Shown here piece by piece: positions 54,588 through 64,000 of a stretch of 64,000 bases of DNA. The position numbers and the translations under genes are program-made. Position 1 is the first letter of the stretch. Every line of letters starts with the position of its first letter. A model generated the notes under the pieces. It was not told the DNA's origin. It saw nothing but the letters and a program-made list of their open reading frames with translations, and made no database searches. The stretch lies in NCBI GenBank assembly GCA_022494885.1, contig JAGVSM010003970.1, forward strand, positions 62,001-126,000, written 5' to 3'. Source of the stretch: Micrasema longulum. Its lineage: Eukaryota > Arthropoda > Insecta > Trichoptera > Brachycentridae.

Positions 54588-54990
54588 TTAAAATTTATCT
54601 GCTAAACACATGTTTTTTAATTGACATTTAAATGAAATAATATTTTTTTGCTCTCTTATTTCCAATGGTATTTCCTTATAATATAACTGTACAGCTCGGT
54701 GCATCAATGAGTTCTGTGTACTTGTTTTCCTACAAAATGGTAGTCTTACTTCATGTTTATTTCTTGTTTTATATACATGTTCACATTGATTAGAAAAAAC
54801 CTTTTGAGTCAACTCTTTTGAGGTATAACCATTAATCATTTTATGAACAAAAAAAAAACATTACATCAAAATATATTAGTTGACGTACTGTCATAATTTT
54901 TGCTTGTTTCAGCATCAACTTTATTCTAGTGTATTCATTTTTTCTCAAAATTACTCTCACAGCCCTATTCTGCAGAACAGTAAGTTTATT
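54588..54990 (-). pseudogene. LINE-B remnant with homopolymer frameshift
   Basis: Minus strand from about 54990: KLTVLQNRAVRVILRKNEYT, RIKLMLKQAKIMTVRQLIYF, DVMFF, a frame change in a run of Ts near 54845-54855, then HKMINGYTSKELTQKVFSN, CRKTSTQNSLMHRAVQLYY and IPLEIREQ to the stop at 54588. Apart from the single length change the frame is open. Same family as 2400-2940 and 40560-41160. Confidence 0.8.
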
Positions 54991-55019
54991 TTAAATTCAG
55001 CCGTGAACACTGCTTGAAT

Positions 55020-55856
55020 CATAGAATTCAGAATTGTCCAGAAGCGGCATATGTACATCAAACATAAGGCGACTCAACTACCCTTAATCGAGTATTTTTA
55101 CGTTTTGACCCATTAGTTTCTTTGTAGACGTCGCTCAGTACGTAACTCCCGATTGGAATTCAACTTTGCCGTGTTGTGTCGTTTTAAAGTATAGAAATGC
55201 TACTGAGGGTGAGATCACATTTTATGTGTAAGTAGCAAATGCATGTGTACTCAGCAAATGAATTACTCAAAAAAAAATAATTCCACCTGTCAGATTTTCA
55301 AAGAAAACAAAATGGACGTTTCGTTAGTATTGCCAGGGTATTAAATTTTTTACGCTACTTTTTATTAATAACAACATTAGTTTTCATTGATTTAGTGGAA
55401 TTTCAGTTTATTTTTTGCTCATCTAATGAGAGAACTAACGAAAATTGTACCTTTCGGATTAAACAACGCCGTGGTGGATATTTGACCGACATTATTTTTA
55501 AAACATCAAATATTATTTAACATGATATAAAAATTTGTTTTATTTTTTAAATTTTAAAGTTCATTAATTCAATTACTCTTATTAAATGACCCTTTACTTA
55601 TCTACTCTGTTGCGTCAATCAATATTTCCACGCATAAAATTTTAGAGAAATTAACAATTTTTTTATTTTGAAAAATATGATTATCTTACATTTGTATTAT
55701 GGTTATATTTTTCGCGATCTGGCAAAATTGCGCGGCGACTTCAAGCATGCGCGTGGTGAAAGTGGGGCAGAGTGGGGGGATTTTTGTACACAGTCCGATG
55801 TATTCAAATATGATTCTACGTTCCTTCTGGACTATTCTTATTTCCTTAATTCTATG
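55020..55856 (-). mobile_element. TE-6 copy, complete, 837 bp
   Basis: Ends CATAGAATTCAGAATTGTCC and, reverse complemented, CATAGAATTAAGGAAATAAG. It is the reverse of 37775-38579 throughout. The 64- and 73-residue frames inside are not conserved. Confidence 0.75.
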
Positions 55857-55870
55857 GCTTGAATACTTAA

Positions 55871-56292
55871 TATCGGGGGTTAAGGGTCATAAGGGCGAAA
55901 CTACAAAAACACAGTTTTGAGATAAATAATAAAACAGTTTTCAAAAAAAAATACTGTCTTTTAAGGGTAACAAATAAAGAAAATAAAAAATACAGTTAAT
56001 AGAGCATAAAATGTTTTAGAGACAAAAATATGAAACTACGCTTTCGTCTATATGACCCTAACTTGCGCTTACATTAGTAAATTAATAAAATGATGTAAAA
56101 GGTATTTTATTCTCCTGACTTTAAACAAAATGCTTCATTTGTAGTTTCACACAAATTTATCTAGGTAACTACTTATCGGATGAGTTTCATCTTTTTGTCA
56201 CTAACAGGATATTTTGTTTGGATATTAGATTAGTACTTAACACAAAACAGCATTTTTTGTAGTTTCGCCCTTATGACCCTAAGCCCCCGATA
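55871..56292. mobile_element. MITE with 40-bp inverted ends, 422 bp
   Basis: Both ends begin TATCGGGGG and share AGGGTCATAAGGGCGAAACT then ACAAAAA; only two positions differ in the first 40. The AT-rich interior has no open frame. The flanks TTAA and TATT leave a TA-type duplication possible. Confidence 0.8.
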
Positions 56293-56294
56293 TA

Positions 56295-56590
56295 TTTTAA
56301 ATGATTCAGTCAGATCTAAATAAATATTACACATAATCATGATAAAGACGACGAATCAGGAAATCCCATTCACCAGGAATTATTTTTGGTAGGTATGTAG
56401 GCTCTTAATTGAAGAGTAAATAATATACTTTTGAATCGAATTTTTTTTTATAGTACATAGAGGTTGTCGTATGACATATTATTTGATTATTATTTTGTAT
56501 AAATAAATTTTCATCTCATTTTAATAATATCAAGTAAAAAGCCCTAAAGATGTTCGATTGTAAACCTTTTTAAAAAGGATCATCGATAAT
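56295..56590. other. No recognised features
   Basis: AT-rich sequence without recognisable motifs. Confidence 0.35.
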
Positions 56591-56604
56591 TGGTTTATAC
56601 AATT

Positions 56605-56760
56605 CATTAGTTCGTAGTAATTTGGAATTTGGATGTGTCGTCTGGTCACCACATTACATAACTCACATAAATTTAATTGGATCTGTGCAAAAAAAACTTC
56701 CTAACATTTTTTTTGGCACTTTACGTCACTGCTTGGGTAAGTTCCATGCATTTTTTTTTC
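56605..56760 (+). pseudogene. LINE reverse transcriptase fragment, LINE-E type
   Basis: Plus strand reads SNLEFGCVVWSPHYITHINL, IGSVQKKLPNIFF. This LEYG-VVWSP-----I--IE-VQKKFL segment precedes the part preserved in the LINE-E copy at 46373. About 50 codons. Confidence 0.65.
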
Positions 56761-57132
56761 TCAAACCTTAAATATAAAGCCTTTGTAAAACCCTTTCAAG
56801 ATCAAATACCTACAAAAGAAAGTCAGTGTCGCATTTTTCGCACATCCGTCGTTGTTCTACGATCACGACGATATTTCCTCAACTCCATCTGTTGACTTAA
56901 TAAAACAATGATCATAATCTAAATTGATGTTAAATTTATATTAAATGTCATGATTGGTAATATTATTTTGTAACCAGATTACACAAGCGAATGAAACAGT
57001 TTTTGCTATTGTTCGCGAGATTGCAATTTCGATATTTTTTATTTTATTTACGGAGATTGTTCATTTATACAATTTATAGGGATGAACATTACAATATAAG
57101 AACAGTAAACATAAGATACATCAAGACAAGAT

Positions 57133-57931
57133 CAGTAGCTCACTCACAAATAACTATCGACGTGCTAATAAGCGACGTGATAACAATTTCTCACCATGGT
57201 TGTTTTCGCGATCAAAATCAAACATCTGTGAACACCTAATATTAAATATCAAAATATTTACGTTTCGCGACGTATAATCCTGTTGCGCACTCACATATTT
57301 TAATTTCACCGGTGTAAATATGGAAAATATTCCAAAACTGCTATTTCTATTTATTATTATTTATATCACTACAGAGATGGGTAGAATTTTTGTTTCAAGA
57401 TTATGGATATTCGAGCGTTTACAGGGCTTATGACCTGTCATAGGTTGGGTTCAAGTGGCCACTTTTATGTAGAATTCTACAACTACTCCCCCTTGGGATA
57501 AAACCCAGAATTGTGTGTGTATAAATATGTAAATATATATACACATACCAAAAATAATATTGTATTTATTTATTATTTATCATGCTATTCATTGCATTTT
57601 GCTGGCGGTTGGCAAGTCAAATGTTAAGAAAAGCATTCGCCATAGTAATTGTAAGTTAATGTTCCCTTTTTTGTATTAGATACTCTTTAATATTTTGCAA
57701 ATGCAAAATATTGTATTATTTTTTATAGTAAACGCCGATTTTTCGCTAGTGAATTGTATTTATTTACGAGGAAAACAAAAAACAAACCGAAACGAGCTTT
57801 GACTTAGAGATTACACACGCGTTGACTTATGACTGCGATAACTTAAACATGTTCATTATTTTTCATTGTGATCGCTCAAATGCTAAGCATGTTTTTAAGC
57901 ACGTCGATAGTTATTTGTGATTGAGCTACTG
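57133..57931 (+). mobile_element. TE-7 copy split by TE-1
   Basis: Ends CAGTAGCTCACTCACAAATA and, reverse complemented, CAGTAGCTCAATCACAAATA; the shared inverted part reaches TATCGACGTG, about 32 bases. The interior has TCTCACCATGGTTGTTTTCG and TTCACCGGTGTAAATATGG as in 59940-60413. A TE-1 piece (about 57360-57560) interrupts it. CAG-starting termini would fit hAT, but no 8-bp duplication was visible. Confidence 0.75.
57360..57560 (+). mobile_element. TE-1 subfamily piece inside TE-7
   Basis: CTACAGAGATGGGTAGAATT, GCGTTTACAGGGCTTATGA, GTGGCCACTTT, then CTACTCCCCCTTGGG and ACACATACCAAAAATAAT. Same modules as 24105-24485. TE-7 at 59940-60413 lacks this segment, which defines it as an insertion. 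Confidence 0.7.
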
Positions 57932-57963
57932 GACTATTTATTTAGTGCTCGATTAAATCGTTG

Positions 57964-58221
57964 TTAACTTAAACCAAATAAGTCCAGATCTGGTATTGAG
58001 TTGACAATACGACTAAGACGGGTCATTGGAGAATTAAGGCCATAGTTTGTTCTATGCTGATCGATGAACAGTACTTCATTGTTCCTCAACCTGCGAGTCG
58101 GAATATAGAATTTTACATGTCCCAGTAATGATGGAATATCGATTATACTATTTAGTATGCCGAACATATAATTAGAAAGTGTGACAATATCCCTCATAAG
58201 CCAACGACATAAGCCCACCAT
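57964..58221 (-). pseudogene. LINE-D remnant
   Basis: Minus strand: DIVTLSNYMFGILNSIIDIP, SLLGHVKFYIPTRRLRNNEV, LFIDQHRTNYGLNSPMTR and LSRIVNSIPDLDLF. Closely parallel to 21640-21900. Runs from the TE-7 border to the TE-4 border. Confidence 0.8.
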
Positions 58222-58222
58222 G

Positions 58223-58644
58223 TAATAGGGAAAAATCGCGTTTTTTTCACAATTTTAAATAAATAAGGGTAAAATATTGTCTAGTAAAAACAAATTAATT
58301 TTTACTAGCATATTTTTTTTTTTTTAATTTATAATTTTTACTTCCCGCATTGCATGGCCACGCCCCTAATACTTCACGATTCGGGTAAATGTTGAACTTT
58401 GTTTGAGGCTGTTTAAAATTAAACAGAACATCGGCACGAATCTTGACGTTTTTTTTACATCACACTTTCAAGGACAAACATGTCGCGTGTTTGTAAAGAA
58501 ATATTTATTCAGTTTTATTTTTAAAATTATATATGAAAACATTTCCCCACGATATCCATATTGATTTTGAAAATAACAACTAATTTTTCTAAATGCATTT
58601 CACATATTTTTATCGGTATTCGTAGAATGTTATATTTCCCTATT
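58223..58644 (+). mobile_element. TE-4 copy, complete
   Basis: TAATAGGGAAA at the left, TATTTCCCTATT at the right. GGCCACGCCCCTAATACTTC, CGGGTAAATGTTGAAC and ATATCCATATTGATTTTG inside, as in 18677-19091. Confidence 0.7.
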
Positions 58645-58796
58645 TGCCAAACTCACGGTGAAAGAGGCAATGAAAGCTGTGAAGTCAATTCATATCGCAG
58701 TTTATGAAATTGAAAACAAAAATAATATTTTTTTATTGTTGTTTTAGTATGAGCGAAAGCGATGGGAAAACCCTCGGTCTTTAAAACTGTTGTCGG

Positions 58797-58860
58797 GTAT
58801 TTTTTATTTTATTTTTATTTATTAAGGAAAAACAACAGTTGTTATATAAGAATACAAAAT
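58797..58860 (-). repeat. LINE 3' tail with AACAACTGTTGTT palindrome
   Basis: On the minus strand the palindrome at about 58831-58843 is followed by an AATAAATAAAAATAAAA tail. No coding part. Confidence 0.4.
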
Positions 58861-59005
58861 ATAAAAAATAGTACATACATCCAGTTAAAGTTTTTCACAA
58901 ATATAATGAGAGAACATGTTACACAGTAAAGAGAAAAATAATACATTATATAAGACATGAGAGAAAAAAAAGAGCTCTTAAGAAGGTTAAGGGATGAGAA
59001 AATAG

Positions 59006-59123
59006 AGTAGAGGAGTGGAGGAGTGGAGGAGTGGAGGAGTGGAGGAGTGGAGGTGGAGGTGGAGGTGGAGGTGGAGGGAGTGGAGGAGTGGATGAGTGGA
59101 GGAGTGGAGGAGTGGAGGAGTGG
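59006..59123. repeat. G-rich minisatellite, GGAGGAGTGG units
   Basis: About ten GGAGGAGTGG-type units with an internal block of GGAGGT repeats (about 59050-59075). The plus strand is a G-run array that could form quadruplexes. The 101-residue minus frame across it is a repeat translation (Ser/Thr/Pro), not a gene. Confidence 0.92.
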
Positions 59124-59129
59124 GATTTT

Positions 59130-59500
59130 TATAATATAGTTGACCAATTCAAAATTTTGATATTATAATAAAATAAACATAATTAAAGGAACATAAACTT
59201 ATTACACACTGACAAATGTTTTATTTTACAGTGTTTCAAAAAGTTTTTTTTGAAGTCACAAAATTTTGTATTAAAAATATATAAATGGGGACAAAGTAAA
59301 TTAAATTTGGAGCAGCTACGATAAATAAACGAGTTTTGAACATATTTTTTTTTTGACAATAAATTATAAAAAAATTAGCTTGTGTTGATTTTACGGGACA
59401 ATTGATTGAAATACGCTCCAAGAGATATGGACTATCGATAAAATTGTTTGAAATTTTGAAGAGGAAAGACAGATTGTGAAGGGAATGCTTTCACACGCTT
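59130..59500. other. No recognised features
   Basis: AT-rich sequence without recognisable motifs. Confidence 0.4.
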
Positions 59501-59504
59501 CATA

Positions 59505-59570
59505 ACTCCTCGGGGGTGTAATACAGCTTTTGTCTATAAACATCTGGACATAAGCAATTTATTGTTCCGT
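59505..59570 (-). repeat. TE-1 end fragment
   Basis: AACTCCTCGGGGGTG and TTGTCTATAAACATCTGGAC match the terminal module in reverse. Confidence 0.45.
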
Positions 59571-59574
59571 TAAA

Positions 59575-59935
59575 TACATTTAACTTTCATTTTCTAGTGC
59601 AAACGGGACATTAAATCATTCAGTGACTAAAATTTGCTCAATTTTACTTTTAAGCCAAAAACTTAAGTCATTATTTGTTTTTTTACGTACATAATTAATT
59701 GCCGTGTTTTATGAAGTGAGAACACATTGCTGGCAGTCTATAATTATTTGAATAAACACTATAATATCTACGAATATAGTATGTTGTCATACGAATATAG
59801 AATACAGTATGAGAATGGATATCTTTTTACATGAAAAAACACAGCCTTCGCCTTTAAAAATCGCTTAAAATGCATTATTATTTCGTATATTTATCCTTGG
59901 ATGTTATAAATATAATTATTATTCTAATCAAAGAC
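59575..59935. other. No recognised features
   Basis: AT-rich sequence without recognisable motifs. Confidence 0.4.
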
Positions 59936-59939
59936 CAAT

Positions 59940-60413
59940 CAGTAGCTCAATCACAAATAACTATCGACGTGGTTAAAAACATGCTAAGCATTTGAGCGAT
60001 CACAATGAACAATAATGAACACTATAAAAAATAATACAATATATTGCATTTGCAAAAAAGTAAGGCGTATCTAATACAAAAAAGTGAAAATTGAATTACA
60101 ATTACTATGGCGACTGCCTTTCTTGACATTTGGCTTGCCAACCGCCGGCTAAATGCAATTAATAGCATAATAAATAATACATTTACTGATTAAAATAGCA
60201 ATTTTGGAATATTTTGCATATTTACACCGGTGAAAATCAAATATGTGATTGCGTAGCAGGATTATACGTCGCGAAACATAAATATTTTGACATTTAATAT
60301 TAGGTGTTCACGGATGTTCCATTATGATCGCGAATACGACAAACAACCATGGTGAGAAATTGTTATCACGTCGCTTATTAGCACGTCGATAGTTATTTGT
60401 GATTGATCTACTG
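59940..60413 (-). mobile_element. TE-7 copy, uninterrupted, 474 bp
   Basis: Ends CAGTAGCTCAATCACAAATA and, reverse complemented, CAGTAGATCAATCACAAATA. The reference for the split copy at 57133-57931, in opposite orientation about 2 kb away. Confidence 0.8.
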
Positions 60414-60444
60414 GTGTTGCCGTTTTACACAAATAATTCAAATG

Positions 60445-60848
60445 GTCAATTTTTTTCAATTTTTTCAATTCAATTTATTTATTTTAAATATAACATATAC
60501 ATTACAAAAATATATTTAATACGTACATTTTATAAAAAAGAAAAAAAAATACACGAAAGAGACTCATGTCAAAGTAGTAGAAGAATCCTACTCCGGAAAA
60601 CCCCCTCGGATACATGGAACAGATCAATATCCAGAGCGATGTTGTTCAGCATAGAGGTAGCCCTTCCAACAGGCATAACCATAGGCAGGTTGGTCCTGAA
60701 TATCGAAATATGAAACAATCTATGCTGACGCTGTCTTAGGTAATTATCAGGAACAAACAAACTAATGCTCATCATAATTTCAGAATTATCGATTATACCG
60801 CGCAACAATCGATAAAAATGTGTGGTCAAATACACATTCCTTCTAGTC
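60445..60848 (-). pseudogene. LINE-E remnant
   Basis: Minus strand: STRRNVYLTTHFYRLLRGII, DNSEIMMSISLFVPDNY, RLFHISIFRTNLPMVMPVGR and FHVSEGVFRSRILLLL to the stop at 60569. It then has an AATAAATTGAATTGAA tail on the left, as at 46900. The frame is open to the truncation point near 60848. Confidence 0.85.
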
Positions 60849-61024
60849 GATAAAAATAATCGATAAAAATAAATTAATTGAATTGAATTGAATCTAATAG
60901 AAAACGCCGAGTTTCTTCTTGCAGTCGTTGATCTGTATTTGAAGTGAAATAATTTCACGTCTGTGTGTCATCGATCAGAATGAACTATGACCCCCACATA
61001 AACAATAATTTAATAAAAAACAAA

Positions 61025-61145
61025 GGCTTCAGCTGAGCCGAAGTTACGGCCGTTTTTTGGCCGAAACCGAAACCGCGGCCGAAATTCATTTTATAAGCCG
61101 AAATCGAAACTTCGGTCGGCACTATTTGTTTGTCTATTTCCGAAA
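61025..61145. repeat. CCGAAA-rich palindromic repeat
   Basis: Dense CCGAAACCGAAACC, GGCCGAAA and ACTTCGGTCGGC runs, both orientations, so the segment can fold on itself. Such CCGAAA-rich pieces occur at ends of some insect hAT elements; assignment is not certain. Confidence 0.4.
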
Positions 61146-61149
61146 CATC

Positions 61150-61780
61150 ACTCCAGTTATTTCTATATGAAAATCAGTCATTTGTAAAAAAAACGTAGAT
61201 ATGTACTAAATAAATTATTAAATACATAAATATTTGTATGTTTTTTTTATTTCCGTATTAAGCGATTTTTGCGCTAAAGTATTCGCCTTAAACGCTCTTC
61301 ACTGGTCACTGTAGCGGTGTCGGTGGCTGAATTATTATCCAAATCCAAATTACATCATAGTTTTCTTAAACCGGTTTACGAAAATGTGTTAATATTTTCT
61401 GGGTAAATTTAGGTATTCCCACAAATTCCGCCGATCGGACAACGTTTAATAGATCCGCCTATATACATTTACAATAAACTAAATATTTAAGTATGTCTGT
61501 AGATAACCGGGACATGCTCAAAATCAATGGATTTGTTGCCTACTGAAGTTCTCTACCAATATGGTGACGCGTTATAATTTATTGATTTTGAATTATTTCT
61601 CACTTCTGTTTTCGTATTAAGATTATCTAATGTTGCCCTTGCTGGAATGCCCCGTCGAGGGAAAACACCTAACGTCATTATTATTATCACGAATAAATAG
61701 CGCCACATTCATAATACAAGATTTTTAAAAACATGTTTTAAAGCTGATATGCTTAAATCTGTCTCAACGTAAGTTACTTG
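61150..61780. other. No recognised features
   Basis: No gene or repeat recognised; base composition is slightly less AT-rich around 61300-61450. Confidence 0.35.
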
Positions 61781-61799
61781 TTGACATATTTTAACTTTT

Positions 61800-62125
61800 C
61801 CAAAACAAATCTAGCCCATTTTCGAAGTTATTGAGACTACACGTTGAGACCAGCTCTTGTGGCAGCTTATTCCAACCATCAACAACCCTATTGCTCAGGA
61901 AATTTTTCCATGGGTTTAGGTTGAATCTGGTTTTCTCTAGCCTGAGAATGTGGCCTTGAAGTCGAGGATCTTGTTTTAGTTTGAACTTGTTTTAGTTTAG
62001 CCTGTTGAGTTTTTTACATGTCTCTATCAAGCGCCCCTTTCTCGTCGTTCCGTGAGACCGAGAGTTTCTAGGCTCCGAACATATGGAAGCCGCTTCAGGC
62101 TTGGCGAAATTGCTTCCATAATCAA
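61800..62125 (-). pseudogene. CR1/L2-like LINE C-terminus, frameshifted
   Basis: Minus strand, across two frames: SLKRLPYVRSLETLGLTERR, then LNGLTKFKLKQDPRLQGHIL, RLEKTRFNLNPWKNFLSNRV and VDGWNKLPQELVSTCSLNNF. The LRGH--KL-K-R-----FFSNRVVD-WN-LP--V pattern is diagnostic of CR1/L2-type ORF2 ends. Different from LINE-A to LINE-G. Confidence 0.82.
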
Positions 62126-62525
62126 CGTCCAAATGTTTGTAGACAAGCTATATTTCCTCCCTAGGGAGTTATTTACGTCTAAATTTGTTGTAAATATGGA
62201 AAACATTTTCGAAAGGGGAATTGGAAGTCTAGGCATCACTCGGCAAATTTTTTTATTATTTTTTATACTTCTTCTTATACCAGCTAGTTTAATCAGAAAT
62301 GTTTTGAGTATGTCTCAAGCGTTGCATGGTAGGTGCACTGTTTCAGCCGGATAAATCTCGCCACCATGATAAAGGTTTCAGCTCTTTTACTTCACAAAAG
62401 TCAACACGTGGAAGAGTTGAAAAAAAGGGATGTTCAAATATAGGCAGAATGGTGAATGTTACACTGTGTGTGAAGTGGCCACTCAAACCAGCCAATGATA
62501 GGTAGGTCATAAGCCCTGTAAATCC
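62126..62525. mobile_element. TE-1, two modules in opposite orientation
   Basis: Forward half: GTCCAAATGTTTGTAGAC, CTCCCTAGGGAG, AATTTGTTGTAAATATGG, AAGTCTAGGCATC. Then, in reverse, GGTTTCAGCTCTTTTACTTC, CAAAAGTCAAC, TGGTGAATGTTACACTGTG and AACCAGCCAATGA. Another example of modules re-joined head to head. Confidence 0.65.
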
Positions 62526-62640
62526 ACACCCAGTGTAACATAGGGACTGCATTAGTACTGTAATTACAGCGTATCTCGGTCATTTTTGTTAAATGAGAAG
62601 TAAGATGATCGGTCTCACGCTTCAAGTCGAACCCGCCAAC
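62522..62640 (-). repeat. SINE-2 fragment
   Basis: CACACCCAGTGTAACATAGG, CTGCATTAGTACTG, AAGTAAGATGATCGGTCTCA and CGCTTCAAGTCGAACCCGCC; the middle between the CGCTTC and B-box segments is deleted. Confidence 0.6.
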
Positions 62641-62799
62641 TACTATAAGACAAGATGTGCTCTCCTTCACTCGATATCTCCACAAGATTTCAAATTATTT
62701 ACTTGAGAATAAAAATAACAGAAATCTTCCTTTAAGGATGGATATTTGTGTTTTTATGATTTAATAAAATATAAAAATTTTATAGTCATTTAAAAATAG

Positions 62800-62900
62800 T
62801 CAGAAATGAAAATGCTTAAAAATGGGAATCAAGTAAGTTGTGGTAGAACCTCGAACATCTGATCAATAAATTCGCAACGCTACCACAGGACTACAACTCG
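62800..62900 (-). repeat. SINE-1 fragment
   Basis: AAAATGGGAATCAAGTAAGT, TGTGGTAGAACCTCGAAC and GCTACCACAGGACTACAACT: complement of the tRNA-like head of SINE-1, missing the tail. Confidence 0.6.
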
Positions 62901-62947
62901 CATCCGGTTTGATCTATTTTGTCAATACATGCTAAGGATTGTATTCA

Positions 62948-63125
62948 ACATCATCGTCTTATCTGGTCTCAACGGTTCACAGGGTACTTCATTAGTAGAA
63001 AGTTCCATCAAACGCAGAATATTATTTCTATATTTTTTTACTTGAAAAGGTAAAACGATCAGACTTGAGCTTCAGGTAATGTATCCTCAAATACGGTAGG
63101 CAAACGCGCACTGCACCACGAAGCG
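62948..63125 (-). repeat. SINE-2 copy, degenerate
   Basis: CATCATCGTC, AGGGTACTTCATTAGTAG, AAGGTAAAACGATCAGAC, GAGCTTCAGGTAATG, then GGTAGGCAAACGCGCACTGC. Confidence 0.5.
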
Positions 63126-63129
63126 AACC

Positions 63130-64000
63130 TTTTTTTTCTTCGGATAAATGTACAAATATCTTTACAGGGGCAAATAAATTCTCAGAGGAGAAAATATGGA
63201 AGTAGACAATAAAAAAAACTAAAAGCCAGTTACAGTAAAAAGTTAAGCAAAAAAAAGATTATGCTTGAAAAATCATACTTGTTTCGTGCAACCTATTTAT
63301 TTGTCTATTTTGATGAGACCGTGACAATTATTATTCGACTTTAAACTTTTTATCTTGACTTATTTTAGAATAAATTATGCATTTTGATGCAAAACAAAAT
63401 AATACGTACAATAATTAGTATGTAAAATAATAAGATAATATTTAATTATTAGATTGAGGGGCCAAATGCTCCATGAAAAGTTAAATTTAAAAAAAGTTTA
63501 GAGTTTAATAAATAATTGCAGAGTTTTCGTCAAAATTGGCGAAAAGGCCTGGTTTTGTCTTCTTTTTTACCAACGATGCAACCCATTATGGTAAAAGTTA
63601 AACTACCTACTTACTTTCAACAATTTCGAAATCTGTACACGTTATAGGTACACAGTGTCATTTTATTTCTCAAATAAATACTTTTAACACATAGTTTTCA
63701 TGTGAAAATCAATCAATGAATAGTATTTTGAATAGGTATAAAAAACTGACTTTTACCTTTTCTTTATATGATATATATTGATAAATAATAACTTTATCCA
63801 GAAAAATCTTTTGACAGGGGAATATTGAAATCTAAGCATTACAGAGCTTATGCTTTTCTTAGACACCTAAATATTTAAACATAGTTAAAATAATATGATC
63901 GCTTAGTTTTTCGATGAAATTAATTTTCTTTCCACAGCAAAAAAAAACATTTTTTCGCACTTACTGCTTTTAATAAAAATGTAATGCAAAATAGAATTTG
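63130..64000. other. AT-rich end of window
   Basis: No gene recognised. A short TE-1-like fragment (GGGGAATATTGAAATCTAAG, CATTACAGAGCTTATG) is at 63815-63865. Confidence 0.4.

Noticed and set aside
58842..59147. Ser/Thr/Pro-rich 101-residue minus-strand frame
   Set aside because: Translation of the GGAGGAGTGG minisatellite and a LINE tail.

Overview
This window is AT-rich nuclear DNA from an insect. The evidence is three secreted, Tyr/Pro/Gln-rich cuticle-type structural genes whose signal peptides sit behind a phase-0 splice acceptor, plus arthropod-style mariner, Tigger, RTE, CR1 and Jockey-like transposon debris and tRNA-derived SINEs. I cannot fix the insect order from sequence alone. 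There is no sign of bacterial, organellar or viral gene organisation.

Host genes. Gene 1 (main exon 4929-5723, + strand), gene 2 (main exon 15858-16649, - strand) and gene 3 (main exon 45047-46084, - strand) each encode a signal-peptide core immediately after an AG acceptor. Each then has a low-complexity Tyr/Pro/Gln-rich secreted chain carrying SYGVP or EYGAP-type motifs near the C-terminus. Genes 2 and 3 share the mature N-terminal pattern G-Y-x-Y-P-R-P-x-x-S-S-F and are very probably paralogues; gene 1 is a looser relative. They look like a dispersed cluster of extracellular-matrix (cuticle or eggshell) genes stretched over about 41 kb by transposon insertions. Short first exons must lie upstream; only gene 2 has a reasonable candidate (16788-16802).

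Everything else is mobile-element sediment. LINE 3' ends of at least nine kinds occur, all 5'-truncated, several ending in a hairpin followed by an AATAAA-type tail. Class II remnants are an internally deleted mariner (31078-32019), mariner N-terminal pieces (26055-26200 and 33065-35440) and a Tigger/pogo pseudogene (40168-40506). Non-coding inverted-repeat families are named here by their ends: TE-1 (core GTCATTGGCTGG, about 20 pieces), TE-2 (CCTCGATTATGA ends, about 1.05 kb), TE-3 (AATGAGG ends, internal TGACGTCAC), TE-4 (TAGGGAAATA ends), TE-5 (CAGGGTTGGTATTCTGAA ends), TE-6 (CATAGAATTAAGAATAG ends), TE-7 (CAGTAGCTCAATCAC ends), and single-copy foldbacks. Three tRNA-like SINE families are present (SINE-1, SINE-2, SINE-3).

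Layout: 0-3 kb LINE ends around a long-armed inverted element; 3-6.2 kb gene 1 and flanks; 6.2-15.4 kb repeat field; 15.8-17 kb gene 2; 17-45 kb TE field with the deepest nest at 33-35.4 kb; 45-46.9 kb gene 3 with a TE-filled upstream region; 47-64 kb TE field with a three-level nest at 50.5-51.5 kb and paired inverted TE-7 copies at 57-60.4 kb.

No undescribed enzymatic or defence system is visible. The most novel material is the modular TE-1 family, the nested insertions that allow relative dating, the recurrent LINE 3' hairpins, and the cuticle-type gene cluster. All family assignments were made by eye, without database searches.
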